NCBI RefSeq assembly: GCF_963576615.1 | Contig: NC_088714.1 | Span: 34,132,643-34,196,642 of the forward strand | Length of the DNA: 64,000 nucleotides | Source: Watersipora subatra | Taxonomy: Eukaryota; Bryozoa; Gymnolaemata; Cheilostomatida; Watersiporidae | Direction: 5' to 3' | Shown here: positions 1 to 12,622 of the stretch, piece after piece | Position numbering within the stretch: the stretch's first letter is position 1 | Layout: each line of letters begins with the position of its first letter | Made by a program: the position numbers and the translations under genes | Notes under the pieces: model-generated | The model's input: the letters and a program-made list of their open reading frames with translations, nothing else | Database searches by the model: none | What the model was told of the DNA's origin: nothing

Positions 1-105
1 TTTCCCTTTTCACTTGTGCTCTCACAGACGAGGCTTACTAAATTCTGTATCGAGTTAAAAACTTCAGACTTGTCAGCCAGAAGTTTTTCCATCATCATCA
101 CAGAC
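1..105 (-). CDS. spectrin-repeat gene exon w40 (partial at window edge)
   Basis: Completes the Arg and reads SVMMMEKLLADKSEVFN to the edge without a stop. Acceptor cattctcctag. A gtaagc at 38 on the minus strand could be an earlier donor, which would end the exon at 39; otherwise it runs off the window. Confidence 0.68.
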
Positions 106-639
106 CTAGGAGAATGAACATAAGCAGTAGCTTAGTGCTGAATTACTAAAGCATTTTTAACGATAAGATAACTCCAACACCATTTACCATAATTTAAGTT
201 TAACCATTTTAAGACATTCAACTGTTTAAAATTTACCATAAATTTGGTAATTTTGCTCAATTAGTAGAGAGACTATCAGGTCTGTATTTAATAATGACTA
301 AAGTGAAACAGCAATTCACGGCTAAAACTGGTACCCGTCTTTGGACTCTGAACAGTGCAAAGTTAATTCAGAGAGGTGATAAAACCAGCACCATATTCGC
401 AGTTAAAACAGCTAGTAACAGCTTCTACTACAAATTTCCAATAAGTACAGAGCATTTCCTATGCCCAATATAATCGTACATACAATGTAAATAGTAATTG
501 CCAAGGCAAACACTCTGGACACAAACATGACGGCAAAATATAGGCAGGTTTTTAGCTTGGGTTGATAAAAACAAGGTACACAACATGAACTTTATAATGT
601 GTCAGACGGATATGAATCCTGGTGTAGCCTGTGGCCCAC
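106..639. other. intron w39/w40, nothing recognised
   Basis: AT-rich intron sequence with no open frame, array or element that I can support. Confidence 0.6.
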
Positions 640-794
640 CTGGTGTTCTTATGCACAGTCGACTCATCGACCTTGTCTGACTGGATACGATCAAATGACT
701 GGCTGAGCTCCTCAAGAATAACGGAAAAGGAAGAAAGCTCCGAGTCGAGCCTCTCATGTCTTTCTAGGAACAGACTTCGCATCTTCATTGCACC
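640..794 (-). CDS. spectrin-repeat gene exon w39
   Basis: GAMKMRSLFLERHERLDSEL to VHKNT, then an Arg codon split ag/g. Acceptor atttattag, donor gtgggc; ends in phase 2. Confidence 0.8.
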
Positions 795-854
795 CTAATA
801 AATATAGTTAACTTTAGTGTCTACACAGTCACAATAACCAATAACCAAACATTT

Positions 855-1265
855 ATATTGGGTTCAATAGCCAATAACTACTTGTATCTAGTCACTTTAT
901 ATTAAAAGTCAAAAGCCATACTGTCACATGGTACCCAGTAACAAATAGCTATTCAGTCACATGGAGTGGAGCAACCAATAGCTATAGTCACATAGAACCC
1001 AGTAACCAATAGCTATACAGTCACATGGTACACAGTAATCAATAGCTATTCAGTCACATGGAGCGGAGTAACCAATAGCTATACAGTCACATGGTACACT
1101 GTAACCAATAGCTATACAGTCACATGGTACACGGTAATCAATAGCCATACAGTAACATAGTACACGGTAACCAATAGCCATACAGTCACATGGTAAACAG
1201 TGACCAATAGCCATACAGTCACATGGTAAACAGTGACCAGTATCCACTTAGCCACATGGTACACT
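855..1265. repeat. about 33-bp degenerate minisatellite
   Basis: About 11-12 imperfect copies of a unit containing AATAGCTATACAGTCACATG, with 31-33-bp spacing. Open frames across it are repeat artefacts. Confidence 0.85.
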
Positions 1266-1489
1266 CCCAGCTAATAAGCTACAGGTTAACCAAAATCATC
1301 AGAGGTGCTTTATAAAAATTAGTTAACATTATAGCAACTGCTGGGAGCTGTATGCTGTACCTGGTATATAAGTAGTGACATGGATTCTGATACAAAAAGC
1401 CAAAAACATAAAAAATGTAATAGATTTTGTTAACCATTACAAAGGAACTGCTATATATGCTTTATACGAGAATAAATTGAAAACACTTT

Positions 1490-1775
1490 AATGTCAATCA
1501 GTTTTACCCAAAAGCAGTTTTTACTATAATAAGAGCCGTGTTCATTCGAAATTGTGGATAGAGATTGGATAAAAGATTGCATCATATGGGATTCAAACTT
1601 ATGACATTCAGACGAACAGGACAACATTCTGACACCTGAGCTAATCAACTGCCTTCAAATTTTCAGGATAATTGTGGAGATGGTTATTCTCTGAACTTTA
1701 TCGGCCAACCTGCTAATCTCTCATGGCACGCTTGACTGCCAGGATACTAGTTATGAATAAAACTAGATATCATTT
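1490..1775 (-). mobile_element. degenerate tRNA-related SINE copy
   Basis: Shares an order of segments with the copies at 4556, 42768 and 44470: TACTATAATAAGAGCC at the left, a GGATTCAAAC box (B-box-like on the minus strand), and a right end close to GCCAGGATACTAGT. The middle is diverged. Confidence 0.6.
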
Positions 1776-1859
1776 ATCTATATAAATCTTAGTGTTTGTC
1801 TTTTTGTTTATTAACCCTGTGTCCAGTTTTGCTATTAAAATTTAGCAAAGAAAAATTTG

Positions 1860-1935
1860 CACGGCACTGGATTTGATCTCAGAACTTCCAGATCTAGATC
1901 CAAATTGCCGGGCATTCGACTAGTCAATATATGTG
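1860..1935 (-). repeat. possible second tRNA-like SINE fragment
   Basis: Contains a GGATTTGATCTCAGAAC block next to a GGGCATTCGACTAGTC block, which resembles the split promoter of tRNA-derived SINEs. No second copy confirms it. Confidence 0.3.
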
Positions 1936-1941
1936 TCATGA

Positions 1942-2922
1942 TCACAGAAACCATGGTTAAGTCGAGATTATAAGATTTAGAGTTATCTGCATTTACAGAA
2001 GGAGAAAATTCTCACAATTATTTTGCAAAAAGAATTTTGATTCTAGCTTAATTACAACAGATTTTATGGTCAATAAACTGAATGCATGTTTACCATCAGT
2101 GCGAAAACCTAGTTCCGAGAAAACTGGTGTTAAAGTCTGAGAAACGAAAACCGATGCACAGTTTTGTTTGCATTTCAAAATGTCATAGCAACCAATATTA
2201 AGAGGTTGTGATATTTATCTAGATATATGTCTTTATATCAAAAAAATTATGCTGAATTTAAAAATCTAAACAGATTTTGGCTGGTTGTCATAGAAATGGC
2301 TGTATATCTATAAGAAAATGTATTACCTAATTTTGTAGATATTAAAAACGGCTTGGCAGTGCCGCGATATAGAGCACAACCGTAGTACGATCAACAAAAT
2401 GTTAAAAAAAAATAATAACAGTAACATATTGCACATCATTGGTCACTCTATACTTTGATCTTGCAAATTCGAATAATTTTTCTTATAATCAAATCTTATA
2501 AAATCGAATAATTACTCTTATAATTAAATATTGTAAAATTCTTATATGATTGGTTAGGAATATATCATAGTCATTCCCTTTACTTACACTGCTTTTGGCA
2601 TCAGTTGGAATACCAAAGTACTCATTATAAGTGTCCAAAATGTCAGAATTATCCTTCAAATCGGCAAAAAAGAAACGATTACGTTTTTCGGACGCCATTT
2701 TTCAGTACTTCCTGTTTAGCATAGCGAAGGTTTTAAGGGGTTTTTCCGAGGTTTTAAGACATTTATTATCTAAACTGACTTCAGATTCAGAAAGATCACT
2801 CTTTGATTGGTCCAGAAGCACGTGATACCAAAATCCTTGCCAAAAATATAAATTCAGTTAGTGCAACTTTAAAGTCGAATAACTCAACTTCGTGATTTGC
2901 GACTTAACCATGGTTTCTGTGA
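1942..2922. mobile_element. MITE-like element with 20+ bp inverted ends
   Basis: The sequence TCACAGAAACCATGGTTAAG at 1942 recurs inverted at the right end (to 2922), with three more matching bases inward. The 981-bp interior is AT-rich with no coding support. I see no clear target-site duplication, so the family is unassigned. Confidence 0.5.
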
Positions 2923-3138
2923 CCGCGACCCATATAAGAACTGTTTGTTAATTGCAATTAGAGATGGAGGTAGGAATAAGCGTGAAAGTTTCTGTGACAC
3001 AGTGATACTTCTTACATTTCAAATAAGAAGCGTTTGAATTTGTGAAGATGTTTGATTATTACTAGATCAAATGTTTATATTAACCATCGACTTTGTTTCG
3101 CTCCTAACTGGAATGTTCTAGGCTGTATTAATACTTAC

Positions 3139-3395
3139 CTGAACATCTGCCGAGAGACTAGCATGGCGTCCAGCAAGATTATGAACTGCGACAGCTACAC
3201 CAGGAGATAGGGAAGAGATGCGTCGCTGCAGCGAGTGTATAAGATCCAAGGCTAGCTCACAGCATGAATCTAAATCTTGAAGACAGGCGGTTGTTTTTCT
3301 CTTACTGCTCACATCATCAGCAAACTGCAAGTCGCTGAGTCGAGTCTCAACCATGTCGAGATAAGCAGCAGCTTCAGCAAGCACGACTGACGACT
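3139..3395 (-). CDS. spectrin-repeat gene exon w38
   Basis: SSVVLAEAAAYLDMVETRL to ASLSADVQ. Acceptor tcattttag, donor gtaagt; phase 1 in, phase 0 out. Confidence 0.87.
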
Positions 3396-4555
3396 CTAAA
3401 ATGAACAAAAAGATTAATATATAGCTTGTAAGAGTGTGATATAGTTTAAAGAGTACCCATTCATATTTTATCTATTTCAACGCGCGCACTCTCTCTTCTG
3501 TGTTCTTCAAGCCAGTTATTCAAGATGAAAATGGAAGTTACCATGCTGTAACCAGCCTAAGAGAAACGAGTCGACTGTTCATAAGAACACCAGGGAGAGC
3601 CTCAGGCTACGATGGGAGTCATCTTAGTTCCGATTCATTGTAAAGTTCACATTGTGTTCAGTTTTTGTCATGTTGAAGTTTAGGAACATATTAACTTTTA
3701 TCGGCCAAAGCTAAAAACTCGCCTATCTTTTGTGATTACGTTTGGTTCCAGCACGTCTACCTCGGCAAATACGAGTTACGTTTTGTACAGCTATGTTAGG
3801 CAATGATACTGCTCTGTACTTGTTGAAAATTTATTGTAGCAAAAGCTACACCAGCTATTTACGCCAGCTGACTCATCTGTGGATATGTTACTATGTTTGT
3901 TACTTCTCTGAACTAACTCTGCCCTGTTTGGAGAGGGATGATGAACAGTTTTTAAGACTGCTCTACAATTTCTGATTTACACTGTTCCGTTAAACAGCAG
4001 AACAGTTCTATGTTAGAATTACGTGACTAACGTTATTATAAAATAAAACAGTAGGTTAACAGGTTTGTGTTAACGCTTTTCGCCTATAACACAAACATAC
4101 CGCCTATGTAAATATACGACACAACAATCAGCAGAGTGAGAATGCTTGCACATCAATATGCACCTTTATTGAGTTATTGTCAGTAGAAAGACACATCTAC
4201 CTGAACGCCGAGACTAACAGATATACCGAATGTTTTGAAGCTATATAGATAGTACTTATTATGCATCGCATTTGACTTGACAATACGATACAGCGAGTAA
4301 GGTAGAACTGCTACAGTGTTTAGATTTCATTTCCTTCTGTCATTATACGTTTAAATACACGTCACATACTTTCCAGCTGAGTGCTTTGAGATATATGGTA
4401 TGGCTTGAAATATACACTAACTGAACAAAGGTAAGTAAGGATTGCTGTATTATCCATTGTGCTCAACTACATCTACGATAAATTAGCACCCGTAGAGTAC
4501 CATACTTTATACTTGATACCCTGCTGGTATGTACAATTCATATCCATTTAACCTT
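3396..4555. other. intron w37/w38, left part, nothing recognised
   Basis: Unremarkable AT-rich intron; a 77-codon plus-strand open frame at 3742 has no supporting features. Confidence 0.5.
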
Positions 4556-4800
4556 CACTATAATCTTTACTATAATAATAGCCGTGTCTATTGGCTTGTT
4601 CAAAGCCACGGCTGGAGGTTGGCAAAAAAGATCGCATCATATAGGATTCAAACTCCCAACTTCAAGTGTGGTAGACCAACACTCAAGAACTTTGCCAGCC
4701 AACCTCCCACTGACATGTCAGAATAACTGTACGTATCGCTATTACACCTGATCAACTTTTATGTCACATGAGACTGTCTTCAGGGTACTAGTATATATAA
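4556..4800 (-). mobile_element. tRNA-related SINE copy
   Basis: Best-preserved copy here. On the minus strand it holds an A-box-like TGGCAAAGTTCTTGAGTG and a B-box-like AGTTTGAATCC about 40 bp apart. The left end is TACTATAATAATAGCCGTG and the right end CAGGGTACTAGT. Confidence 0.65.
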
Positions 4801-4914
4801 TACTATTAGACTTAATAAATTAGGAAATAATGTCTGGAAGAAGCTACAATATTGTCTCATACAACGCAACCGTTTTCCTCATGTTCTTGTGTGTTACACG
4901 AGATATCACAACAC

Positions 4915-5110
4915 AACCTACCGTATTTTGTGTCCCTAGTATGCTTGCATATATTGCTTTGTGTCCTTGATATGCCTACATACTATGTCATGTCCACAAC
5001 ACAGTAAACACACTCGCTTGTGTTCTCAACATGCCTACACACACTGGTTCATGTCCACAACGTGATAGACACACTAACTAGCGTTCTTGAAAGGCCTGTA
5101 GAGACTAGTT
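4915..5110. repeat. degenerate tandem repeat
   Basis: Irregular copies of a block around CATGTCCACAAC and TGCCTACA, alternating tg/ca-rich units with about 30-35-bp spacing; strongly diverged. Confidence 0.5.
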
Positions 5111-5518
5111 CTTCAAGCTACATGTAAATATGAATGACAAGAAATCTTTGAAATTCAATTTCAGTGCTAGCATTACTGAGGCCAGATTGTATTATTTTAC
5201 ACATCTAAACTTTCCAAAACATTTCTTACGTTTAATATATGAAATGTTTACACGAAAATAATTCTCTGGTTTATCACACTAGTTTCTATTGTGTTCTAGT
5301 GTTCTGTTACTCGCTTAGATTCCTGGCCTCGGTTAGCCATTAGGTAAGGCCAGATTTTGCAGGCAGAAAAGTGGATTGAGCAAAGATTTTCCATTGAAAA
5401 ACCTCTGAGCAAATAATTTAAAGAGAATGAAAGTTTTATTAGTATTTAGAGCTCTCAGGTCCACCATTCAGCTGAATGTGTCAGTTAACTATCTTTGATC
5501 TGTCAGCTGAGTATGTAC
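5111..5518. other. intron w37/w38, right part, nothing recognised
   Basis: No element, array or coding signal seen. Confidence 0.5.
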
Positions 5519-5702
5519 CTTTGAGAGTAGAGAGTTTTACTTCCTGCTCTCCTAAAAGCCTCTTCGCTCTTGTATTCAACTGCTCAAAGTCCATAATCAA
5601 TTCGGCTGGTGACTTTTCTCCCGATCGCACAGCGGTGTCCATTTCTGACTGCAGGTCAGCGACCCTTTGTTGGCCTTCAGTCATCATCTCTTGCCTTAGT
5701 TT
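5519..5702 (-). CDS. spectrin-repeat gene exon w37
   Basis: KLRQEMMTEGQQRVADLQ to VKLSTLK. Acceptor atgctttag, donor gtacat; ends in phase 1, giving a Glu codon (g/ag) with w38. Confidence 0.86.
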
Positions 5703-5931
5703 CTAAAGCATATGATACGAATTAACAATGATATGAATCAACAGTACATTGAAACATATTGCGACATATTACTAAAATAACTTTTTCAATATGATCTCAT
5801 ACAAAATAGTCCATACAAAGGAGTGTATAATGTATACATCTCACTACACTACCAGATCAGTGAATTGATGGAGTGCACGAATAGGAGGCAACAGGAAAAA
5901 TGAGCTATTTGTTCCACATATTGACATGTAC

Positions 5932-6096
5932 CTTAAGGGTAACAATGTGCTCAGCTATGGCTTCTGAGTCTTCAGTCTGTGTGTCCAGTTCTGCAAGGGC
6001 TGCAACTCCTGACTCTACCAAGTCTTGTAAAGATTTTTGACAGCCCTCCAGTCGTTGCTGGTGATCAATGGAATGTTCGAGTTTGCCAAGAGAGAC
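5932..6096 (-). CDS. spectrin-repeat gene exon w36
   Basis: 55 codons, VSLGKLEHSIDHQQRLE to EHIVTLK. Acceptor gtcttggcag, donor gtacat; phase 0 at both ends. It is too short to appear as a long open frame. Confidence 0.85.
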
Positions 6097-6670
6097 CTGC
6101 CAAGACAGGTTAAAACTGATCTAATGCGAGTATATATTATTGTATTATATATTATATTATAATACAAGTGTATATTATAGTATTATATATTATATTGTAA
6201 AACAAATATATATTATTAAGGTAAAGCTACTGCTAATGTATGAATCATCAGATTTGATCTTCAATATGACTCAACTAAGACTGGTTTACAAATAGTGAAA
6301 ATAAAATAATGGTGTAAATATTGCCAAAATTAGACTGTGAACAACATATAGCATACTTGTGCGAACGTGTGACATATGATGAACTAGAAGCATACGACTA
6401 TACGCATTATGTCAATCTGATACTGTTTATGATACGACTTAGTATGCATATATATATACATATATGGGTATAAGATATGTAGGATATTGTATAGTACACA
6501 AAATATATAGGCCTAGCTCATGTGAGACAATGTCTGCTTATTGACTCATCTGAAGCATAACATATTGCTCATCTAAATCTAGATTTTAGATATGAAATAT
6601 GAGTCGTCTGAGTATAGATTGTATATATAATATATGAGTCATCCGAGTCTAGATATGACATATGACTTAC
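6097..6670. other. intron w35/w36, AT-rich
   Basis: Contains a short degenerate run of TATATTATATTA-type sequence at about 6125-6220; otherwise nothing. Confidence 0.55.
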
Positions 6671-6826
6671 CTGAGACCCAGAGGCAAGTTTGTCATATTT
6701 GTCAGCCAGTTTGACTATGTCACTTGTGATTCTGTGAGCTGATGGGCTTTTCTCAAGGAGAAGTCGCGCCTGTTCCTTGACTCCCCTAATGTCAGCCTCA
6801 CGCTCTTTAATCTCATCTAGCAGGTA
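6671..6826 (-). CDS. spectrin-repeat gene exon w35
   Basis: 52 codons, YLLDEIKEREADIRGVK to LASGSQ, a helix-B/C stretch following w34. Acceptor gttatgcag, donor gtaagt; phase 0 at both ends. Confidence 0.88.
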
Positions 6827-7119
6827 CTGCATAACAATAACTCAGACTAACAGAGATCCCTCACGCTCTAAACTTTGAAAGTGCTAAGCATCTTTATTAT
6901 GAATACTGGTCAATGGCAGTCTATCTGCTTATGAACAACACTTTCAATACGCCTCCATATTAGCTCAAGCAAGGTAGCCATAAAAACTGCAATATACAAT
7001 TGAGAAACTTATAGTCCATCTAACTTGATTAGGTGTCAAATTTTCAGTATACTAAAATGACAATCACAGAGTGTGTATTGTGTGTGACATAAAAACCTCA
7101 ATATACCGATAAGAGATTC

Positions 7120-7547
7120 AAAACAACAAATAAGTTTAGTACAATGAATAACAACAAATAAGTTTAGTACAATGAATAACAACAAATAAGTTTAGTACAA
7201 TGAATAACAACAAATAAGTTTAGTACAATGAATAACAACAAATAAGTTTAGTACAATGAATAACAACAAATAAGTTTAGTACAATGAATAACAACAAATA
7301 AGTTTAGTACAATGAATAACAACAAATAAGTTTAGTACAATGAATAACAACAAATAAGTTTAGTACAATGAATAACAACAAATAAGTTTAGTACAATGAA
7401 TAACAACAAATAAGTTTAGTACAATGAATAACAACAAATAAGTTTAGTACAATGAATAACAACAAATAAGTTTAGTACAATGAATAACAACAAATAAGTT
7501 TAGTACAATGAATAACAACAAATAAGTTTAGTACAATGAATAACACA
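7120..7547. repeat. 28-bp minisatellite, about 15 near-identical copies
   Basis: The unit starts ACAATGAATAACAACAAATA. Copies are virtually identical, implying recent expansion or gene-conversion homogenisation; the array stops about 20 bp before exon w34's donor. Confidence 0.95.
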
Positions 7548-7567
7548 ATGACTTCTAATCAACTCAC

Positions 7568-7669
7568 TTCAGCCTGTTTGTGTTGATCAATTTGTTCATC
7601 AATAGATTTGACTGGGCTGTAAGTCAAGAGTTCTGTGGATGATTCACTGACAGTCTCAACCCACTTGAG
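7568..7669 (-). CDS. spectrin-repeat gene exon w34
   Basis: 34 codons, LKWVETVSESSTELL to DQHKQAE, too short to stand out as an open frame but phase-consistent and clearly a helix-A/B segment. Acceptor ttacctacag, donor gtgagt. Confidence 0.82.
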
Positions 7670-8188
7670 CTGTAGGTAAATGTATGTCAATACATTCAGA
7701 TCATTGGTAATATAGTAAGTATATGTCAGCAGTTTATAAAGATGATGTATAAGGTTTCAATTTACATACTACGGTATAGTGTAAGGAATTAATGTATATA
7801 CCTTAATAAAATTACCAACTAATAAAATAACAAACTAATATAATATTATAAAAGTAACATACAGTAAGTATTTAGTTTAATCTCAGTTTCACACCACTTT
7901 TACTACAGTTGAAGTTTTGTTAGAGGCCAATGACATAACTGAGACTAACAGTTCACATAAATGATGATTGCCAAGGTATAAAGTAGGTGATGCAAGAAAA
8001 AAGTCATGATACAACTTATTAAAAAAAGCACATTTCTGACTCTTGACTGAGTGAAATGGAAGCATATCGACGCTTTTATAAGAAAACTCCAACAAAGAAG
8101 TAACAAGGTTAGACTAAATTAGACTAAACACTAGACTAGACGATTAGACTAAACACTATTTAAATGACAAATGTAAGAGCACTTGTAC
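7670..8188. other. intron w33/w34, nothing recognised
   Basis: AT-rich; a 68-codon minus-strand open frame has no support. A short duplicated AGACTAAACACTA motif occurs near 8120-8160. Confidence 0.5.
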
Positions 8189-8422
8189 CTGTCTGTCATA
8201 CTCTTCACTGTAGTCAGCAAACTCATCAGCGAGAGAGCTCAATGATGTCAGCGATGCATTAGCTAAATTCTCACGATGAATCAGACTTGTTCTGCATTTA
8301 TGAACCAAATCATCAAGAGAGGAACAACCTTCAGGACTTGTCTGCTCTTTGACTTCTGAGCACTTTCTGTTCACGTCATCCATTTTATCAGCGGCGTGCT
8401 TTTTGAATGTTTCAACTTGCAA
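8189..8422 (-). CDS. spectrin-repeat gene exon w33
   Basis: 78 codons, LQVETFKKHAADKMDDV to SEEYDRQ. Acceptor gttgcag, donor gtacaa; phase 0 at both ends. Confidence 0.86.
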
Positions 8423-8610
8423 CTGCAACAGATGTATTTGTTGACTATGATGCAAAAATAGAACTTCGAAATAGAAATAGAAGTTACTGACTTGATATCA
8501 AATGTTCATAGCCCAAAATCTTAAGGTTATTACTCATCTACTAGAAAAAGGAACACTGCAAAGCCATACCTGAATAAACCAATTAGTTTTGCGCATTAGT
8601 TTTGAAAATA

Positions 8611-8797
8611 CGCTGTACATAGTATATATGTGCGCTGTACATATTATATCTATATGCTGTACATAGTACATCTGTATGCTGTACATAGTACATCTGTACG
8701 CCGTACATATTACATTTGTATGCTGTACATAGTACATATGTGCGCTGTACATAGTACATTTGTACGCTGTACATAGTACATTTGTACGCTGTTCATA
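8611..8797. repeat. 22-bp minisatellite, about 8 copies
   Basis: The unit resembles GCTGTACATAGTACATCTGT and is rich in GTAC palindromes. Overlapping open frames in several frames are artefacts. Confidence 0.9.
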
Positions 8798-9856
8798 TAA
8801 ATTACATCAGCTAGTATTTTGGAACAAAAACTCAAATTATTTTTCTCACCTAGCAAAAGAAATGATTGCCTGATGGTAAACGTATCTAACATCCTTGAAG
8901 ACAAAGTGAGTAACTGATAACTGATTGATAGAATGACCATTAAGAGCGACCATGTTGATAATGTTATAGACTGATGTGTGGCTCAGCTGAAGAACGCTAT
9001 AAAAATATCTATCAATAGCCATTTTAAACATGAAGCTGTTTTTGCACACTTAAAACCATGTTCTGTTTAACCTTGTCATAGCTGAAGTTTCCTGGTATAA
9101 TAACCATACAAAACAATAGACATTTATAACAACATTATACTAAAATAATGTCACATATTCTGTTCTTAGTTGTATATGTTTACTACATATAGACGTATAT
9201 GTCGTTTTATTGTTATTCACCTTTGCTATTGTTTCTGGTAACTTTATTGTATGGTCGGCACTTTGTGTTGTTTGTGGACATATAGCTTGGTTTGCTGTGA
9301 CTACTACATAGTTTATTAGAATATGCTCCTTGCATGACTCATCATGTATTTCTCATGATTGAGTAATTAATGTGGAAGTTGCAAGTTCATTCAGGAATTT
9401 TCTAAAAGTTTTGTTTCTATTTATAAGCAGGCGCTCTACAGTAAGAATCAATTCTATTTCAGAAAAGTTTTTCAATCAGGTTACTTTGGTATTTTGCTGA
9501 GTTACTATACGTAAATAAATTTAGTTATATTCAACAACCAATCAATATTGTTCATCTTATTGACCTGGTGCGAAATAATAACTTAATATAATAATAATAG
9601 TACTTTAATTACACTTAAATTGTAGCGCCAACACAATTTAATTTTTTTAACAGCAAGCTTTTATTAAATTTTAGTCAATTCTAACTGTTGATGGCCAAAA
9701 TAAAATATACAACGAACATTTTCAGTTACAAGATTCAGTGCTTCCTTCCAAATTTACAAACTTTACAAACTTCCTTCCAATTCTACAAATAATGCACGCT
9801 GTAGGATGCATGCTATGGAAAGAGAAATTGTAAGGATATAGTCTATTGTGAAATAC
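8798..9856. other. intron w32/w33, nothing recognised
   Basis: AT-rich, no array or element that I can define. Confidence 0.5.
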
Positions 9857-10141
9857 CTCGAGGTCAGCAAGAGTCTTTTGACAGCTCTCCAGGCTGGTCG
9901 GAGGGGCCGGCTTGAAGGACTGCCTCTCCAGCCACGAGTTGAACTCGACTATGGATTCCTCGAGCTCTGAGTGGCTTGTTACAAAACCATCCCAGAGTCT
10001 GATGCCCTCACTGACACGCATGCTGAAGGCCTGATAGTCTGTGCTAAGCTGGATTATTTTGCCCTCTCCATCCACATGAGAGAGTCGGCTCAGCTGTGCC
10101 TCGACTGAAGCCATCTCTTTGCACAGACTCTGTTGGAGTTT
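9857..10141 (-). CDS. spectrin-repeat gene exon w32
   Basis: 95 codons, KLQQSLCKEMASVEAQL to TLADLE, with two strong helix-A motifs (RLWDGFVTSHSEL and EFNSWLERQ). Acceptor tattgacag, donor gtattt; phase 0 at both ends. Confidence 0.9.
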
Positions 10142-11983
10142 CTGTCAATACGAGCAAGTGGTTCTCAGATTATATAAAACACGAAATTAGCCGCAGCAGA
10201 ATTTATGTTTTCTGATAATATGAGCATGTTTCTGGTCTAGGAATCTTTGGCGCAGAACTTTTTGGCGGCAGAATTTTTGGTAGCAGGCTGTTTAGCATGG
10301 CTATTTTACACCAAAGAAATTATTTGTGTTTATATATAATAAATAAATAACATGATGATAATAATTTTTACATTCACATCACCAAAATTTGATTGAAGAG
10401 TCTGTGAACTGCACCTGTTAAATTTCTGTAAATGTAGCAGGTATGTACGAATTTTTCTCTACCTCCTTTACTTAAGTTTTGTTGAGCCAAATTCACCACC
10501 AAAGAAAAATAAATTCTGACCTTGTAACCCGCACCAAAGTCTTGCGCCAGAACATCTGCGCCATAAAGTCCATTTCTATGTTATTCCCAGATTATATAAA
10601 ACACTAAGTTAGTGACATTCTACCGCAGTACTTGTGTTTTCTGTCAATACAGTCATGTGTTCTTCAGATTACAAAAAATTACTGGGCTACACAACAATAA
10701 AATGATCCCTGATGTGTTGTTTAGATATTTGCTGTGTCTATACAACACTAACAATACCAGACAATGCATCATGGTGACATTCAGGTTGACCAATGAGAGC
10801 TTGCCTTAGTTGTCCAAAGACCACGATGTCCTATTTAAACTTTTCAGTATTAAAGTGTCATCAGAATATTTGTTATTTAATGCGAATCATCAATAATTTG
10901 GGATAAGCAATAATCTTTGTACAGCTACTAGCACTGCTACATTTTGCTCCAGGAGAAAACACTACATGTTAGCAATGAAAACTGTCAAGTACAAAAATCT
11001 TTTCGGTACATGCCATAAATCAAACTATAAAAAGAGGGTGTTAAAATATTTAGCTACCCAAAGAATTTCCTAAAATAATTCGTAAGCAGTTCAAACTTAA
11101 ACTAGTGACTCTCAATATATCTCTGACAAGTGAGTATATCTTTGTTCATGTATGGCTGTTCGTGTAAAGCCATGTTGTCATTGCCATTCAAAAGCCAATT
11201 TTTAAAAAACTAGTTTAAAAATGGAATTTAGATCATTATAATAAACTATTTTAGCCAATCACAGATGCAATGGTCTATCTTCAGTGACACATACTACCAT
11301 GTTTGTTTTGAAATGACGCATCGACAAAGCATTGCTGACGCATTGGCTGCGTGAAAGTCACATTTCGTCAGCATCCTAAGTTAGTCATATACTACTATGG
11401 TGTCTATGTTTGAAGGTTGGGTGGGATGAGCTGTTACAGACAAGTGAATGACTATTTCATACACCACTTTATTATTTTTATAGCATGTTAGATACAGTAT
11501 ATTTGTCTAACATTTCAACCGCATTTCATCAAATGCTGTCTCATATCATTTCGTGTCAGTTATAAAAGAGGCAATAGAAAACAAAAAATAAAATATATAT
11601 ACAAGGCAGATTATATAACTTCACGAAGTTTTACTCTCATATAGCCAAAGGATTTTTCGATATTTTACATTTATTTTTTTCAAATAACAATAGCTACAGG
11701 CTGCAACCTTTCATCACAAACACTGGTCTGCAACTATTGACTTTGGTTTACAAGTTTTACTGCAAAAAAAGTTTTGTTTTCACAAAATACTTCTAATGCA
11801 ATATATTCTTTCAAAAAGAGCAAACAAAAATTCACCTGAACTTGTAACCAGTACAGCTATGAAATATTTTCTATACCATAAAACTCTCATCTTGTAATCA
11901 TGAAAGCGTTACACTGTAGAAATCTTATAGGCGACAATTAAAGTGCTTCATAAAACACTGATTTGCACTAGTATTGTTATACT
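10142..11983. other. intron w31/w32, left part
   Basis: No coding signal. Around 10235-10310 and 10520-10570 are loosely repeated GGCGCAGAAC/TTGCGCCAGAAC words in opposite orientation, possibly remnants of an element. Confidence 0.4.
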
Positions 11984-12225
11984 GTATTGTTATATTGTAA
12001 TTTCATATTTTTGTTATATTGTAGTGTTATATTGTAGTGTTATATTGTAGTGTTATATTGTAGTGTTATACTGTAGTGTTATATTGTAGTGTTATATTGT
12101 AGTGTTATATTTTAGTGTTGTATTGTAGTGTTATATTGTAGTGTTATATTGTAGTGTTATACTGTATTGTGATATGGTAATTTTATATTTTTTGTTATGT
12201 GGTATTGTTATATTGTATTATTATA
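11984..12225. repeat. 13-bp minisatellite
   Basis: Units of TGTAGTGTTATAT with TACTG/TATTG variants, ending about 90 bp from exon w31. Confidence 0.9.
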
Positions 12226-12313
12226 AAATAAATATAGGCGCTCAACTTTCTTATCACCCAAATTTTGATTGTTTTATTATTTTTTTTAGTAATGAGCTGA
12301 AAAGTTGTTCTAC

Positions 12314-12622
12314 CTTGAGTGTGTCCAATTGAGCAGTCTTTGAATCCAAGTCCAAGGTCAACACAGCTCCGTCCAAGGTTTCAGCCATCTTGGTTAGCCT
12401 CTGACGACTCTCCATTAGCTTGCTCTGTACAATTTCAAGATCCTGAGCTTTGTGACTAACTTGACCTCTGCAGCTTTCATATACGCCTGTCATTTCCTGC
12501 AATTGCTTAGACTTGACAGCTATAGAAGAGGACATTGTATCGCTGTGAGCAGTGTGACCAGCTTTGAGTTCAGACAAGGAGCTCAGAAGTTCTCTCAGGT
12601 TCTGCAGAAGTTCTTCACAAAC
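12314..12622 (-). CDS. spectrin-repeat gene exon w31
   Basis: 103 codons, VCEELLQNLRELLSSLS to QLDTLK. Acceptor tttgcacgcag, donor gtagaa; phase 0 at both ends. Confidence 0.88.

Noticed and set aside
4556..4800. Possible functional tRNA gene
   Set aside because: The A- and B-box-like blocks do not sit in a foldable cloverleaf and recur in diverged copies with shared flanks, which fits a SINE.
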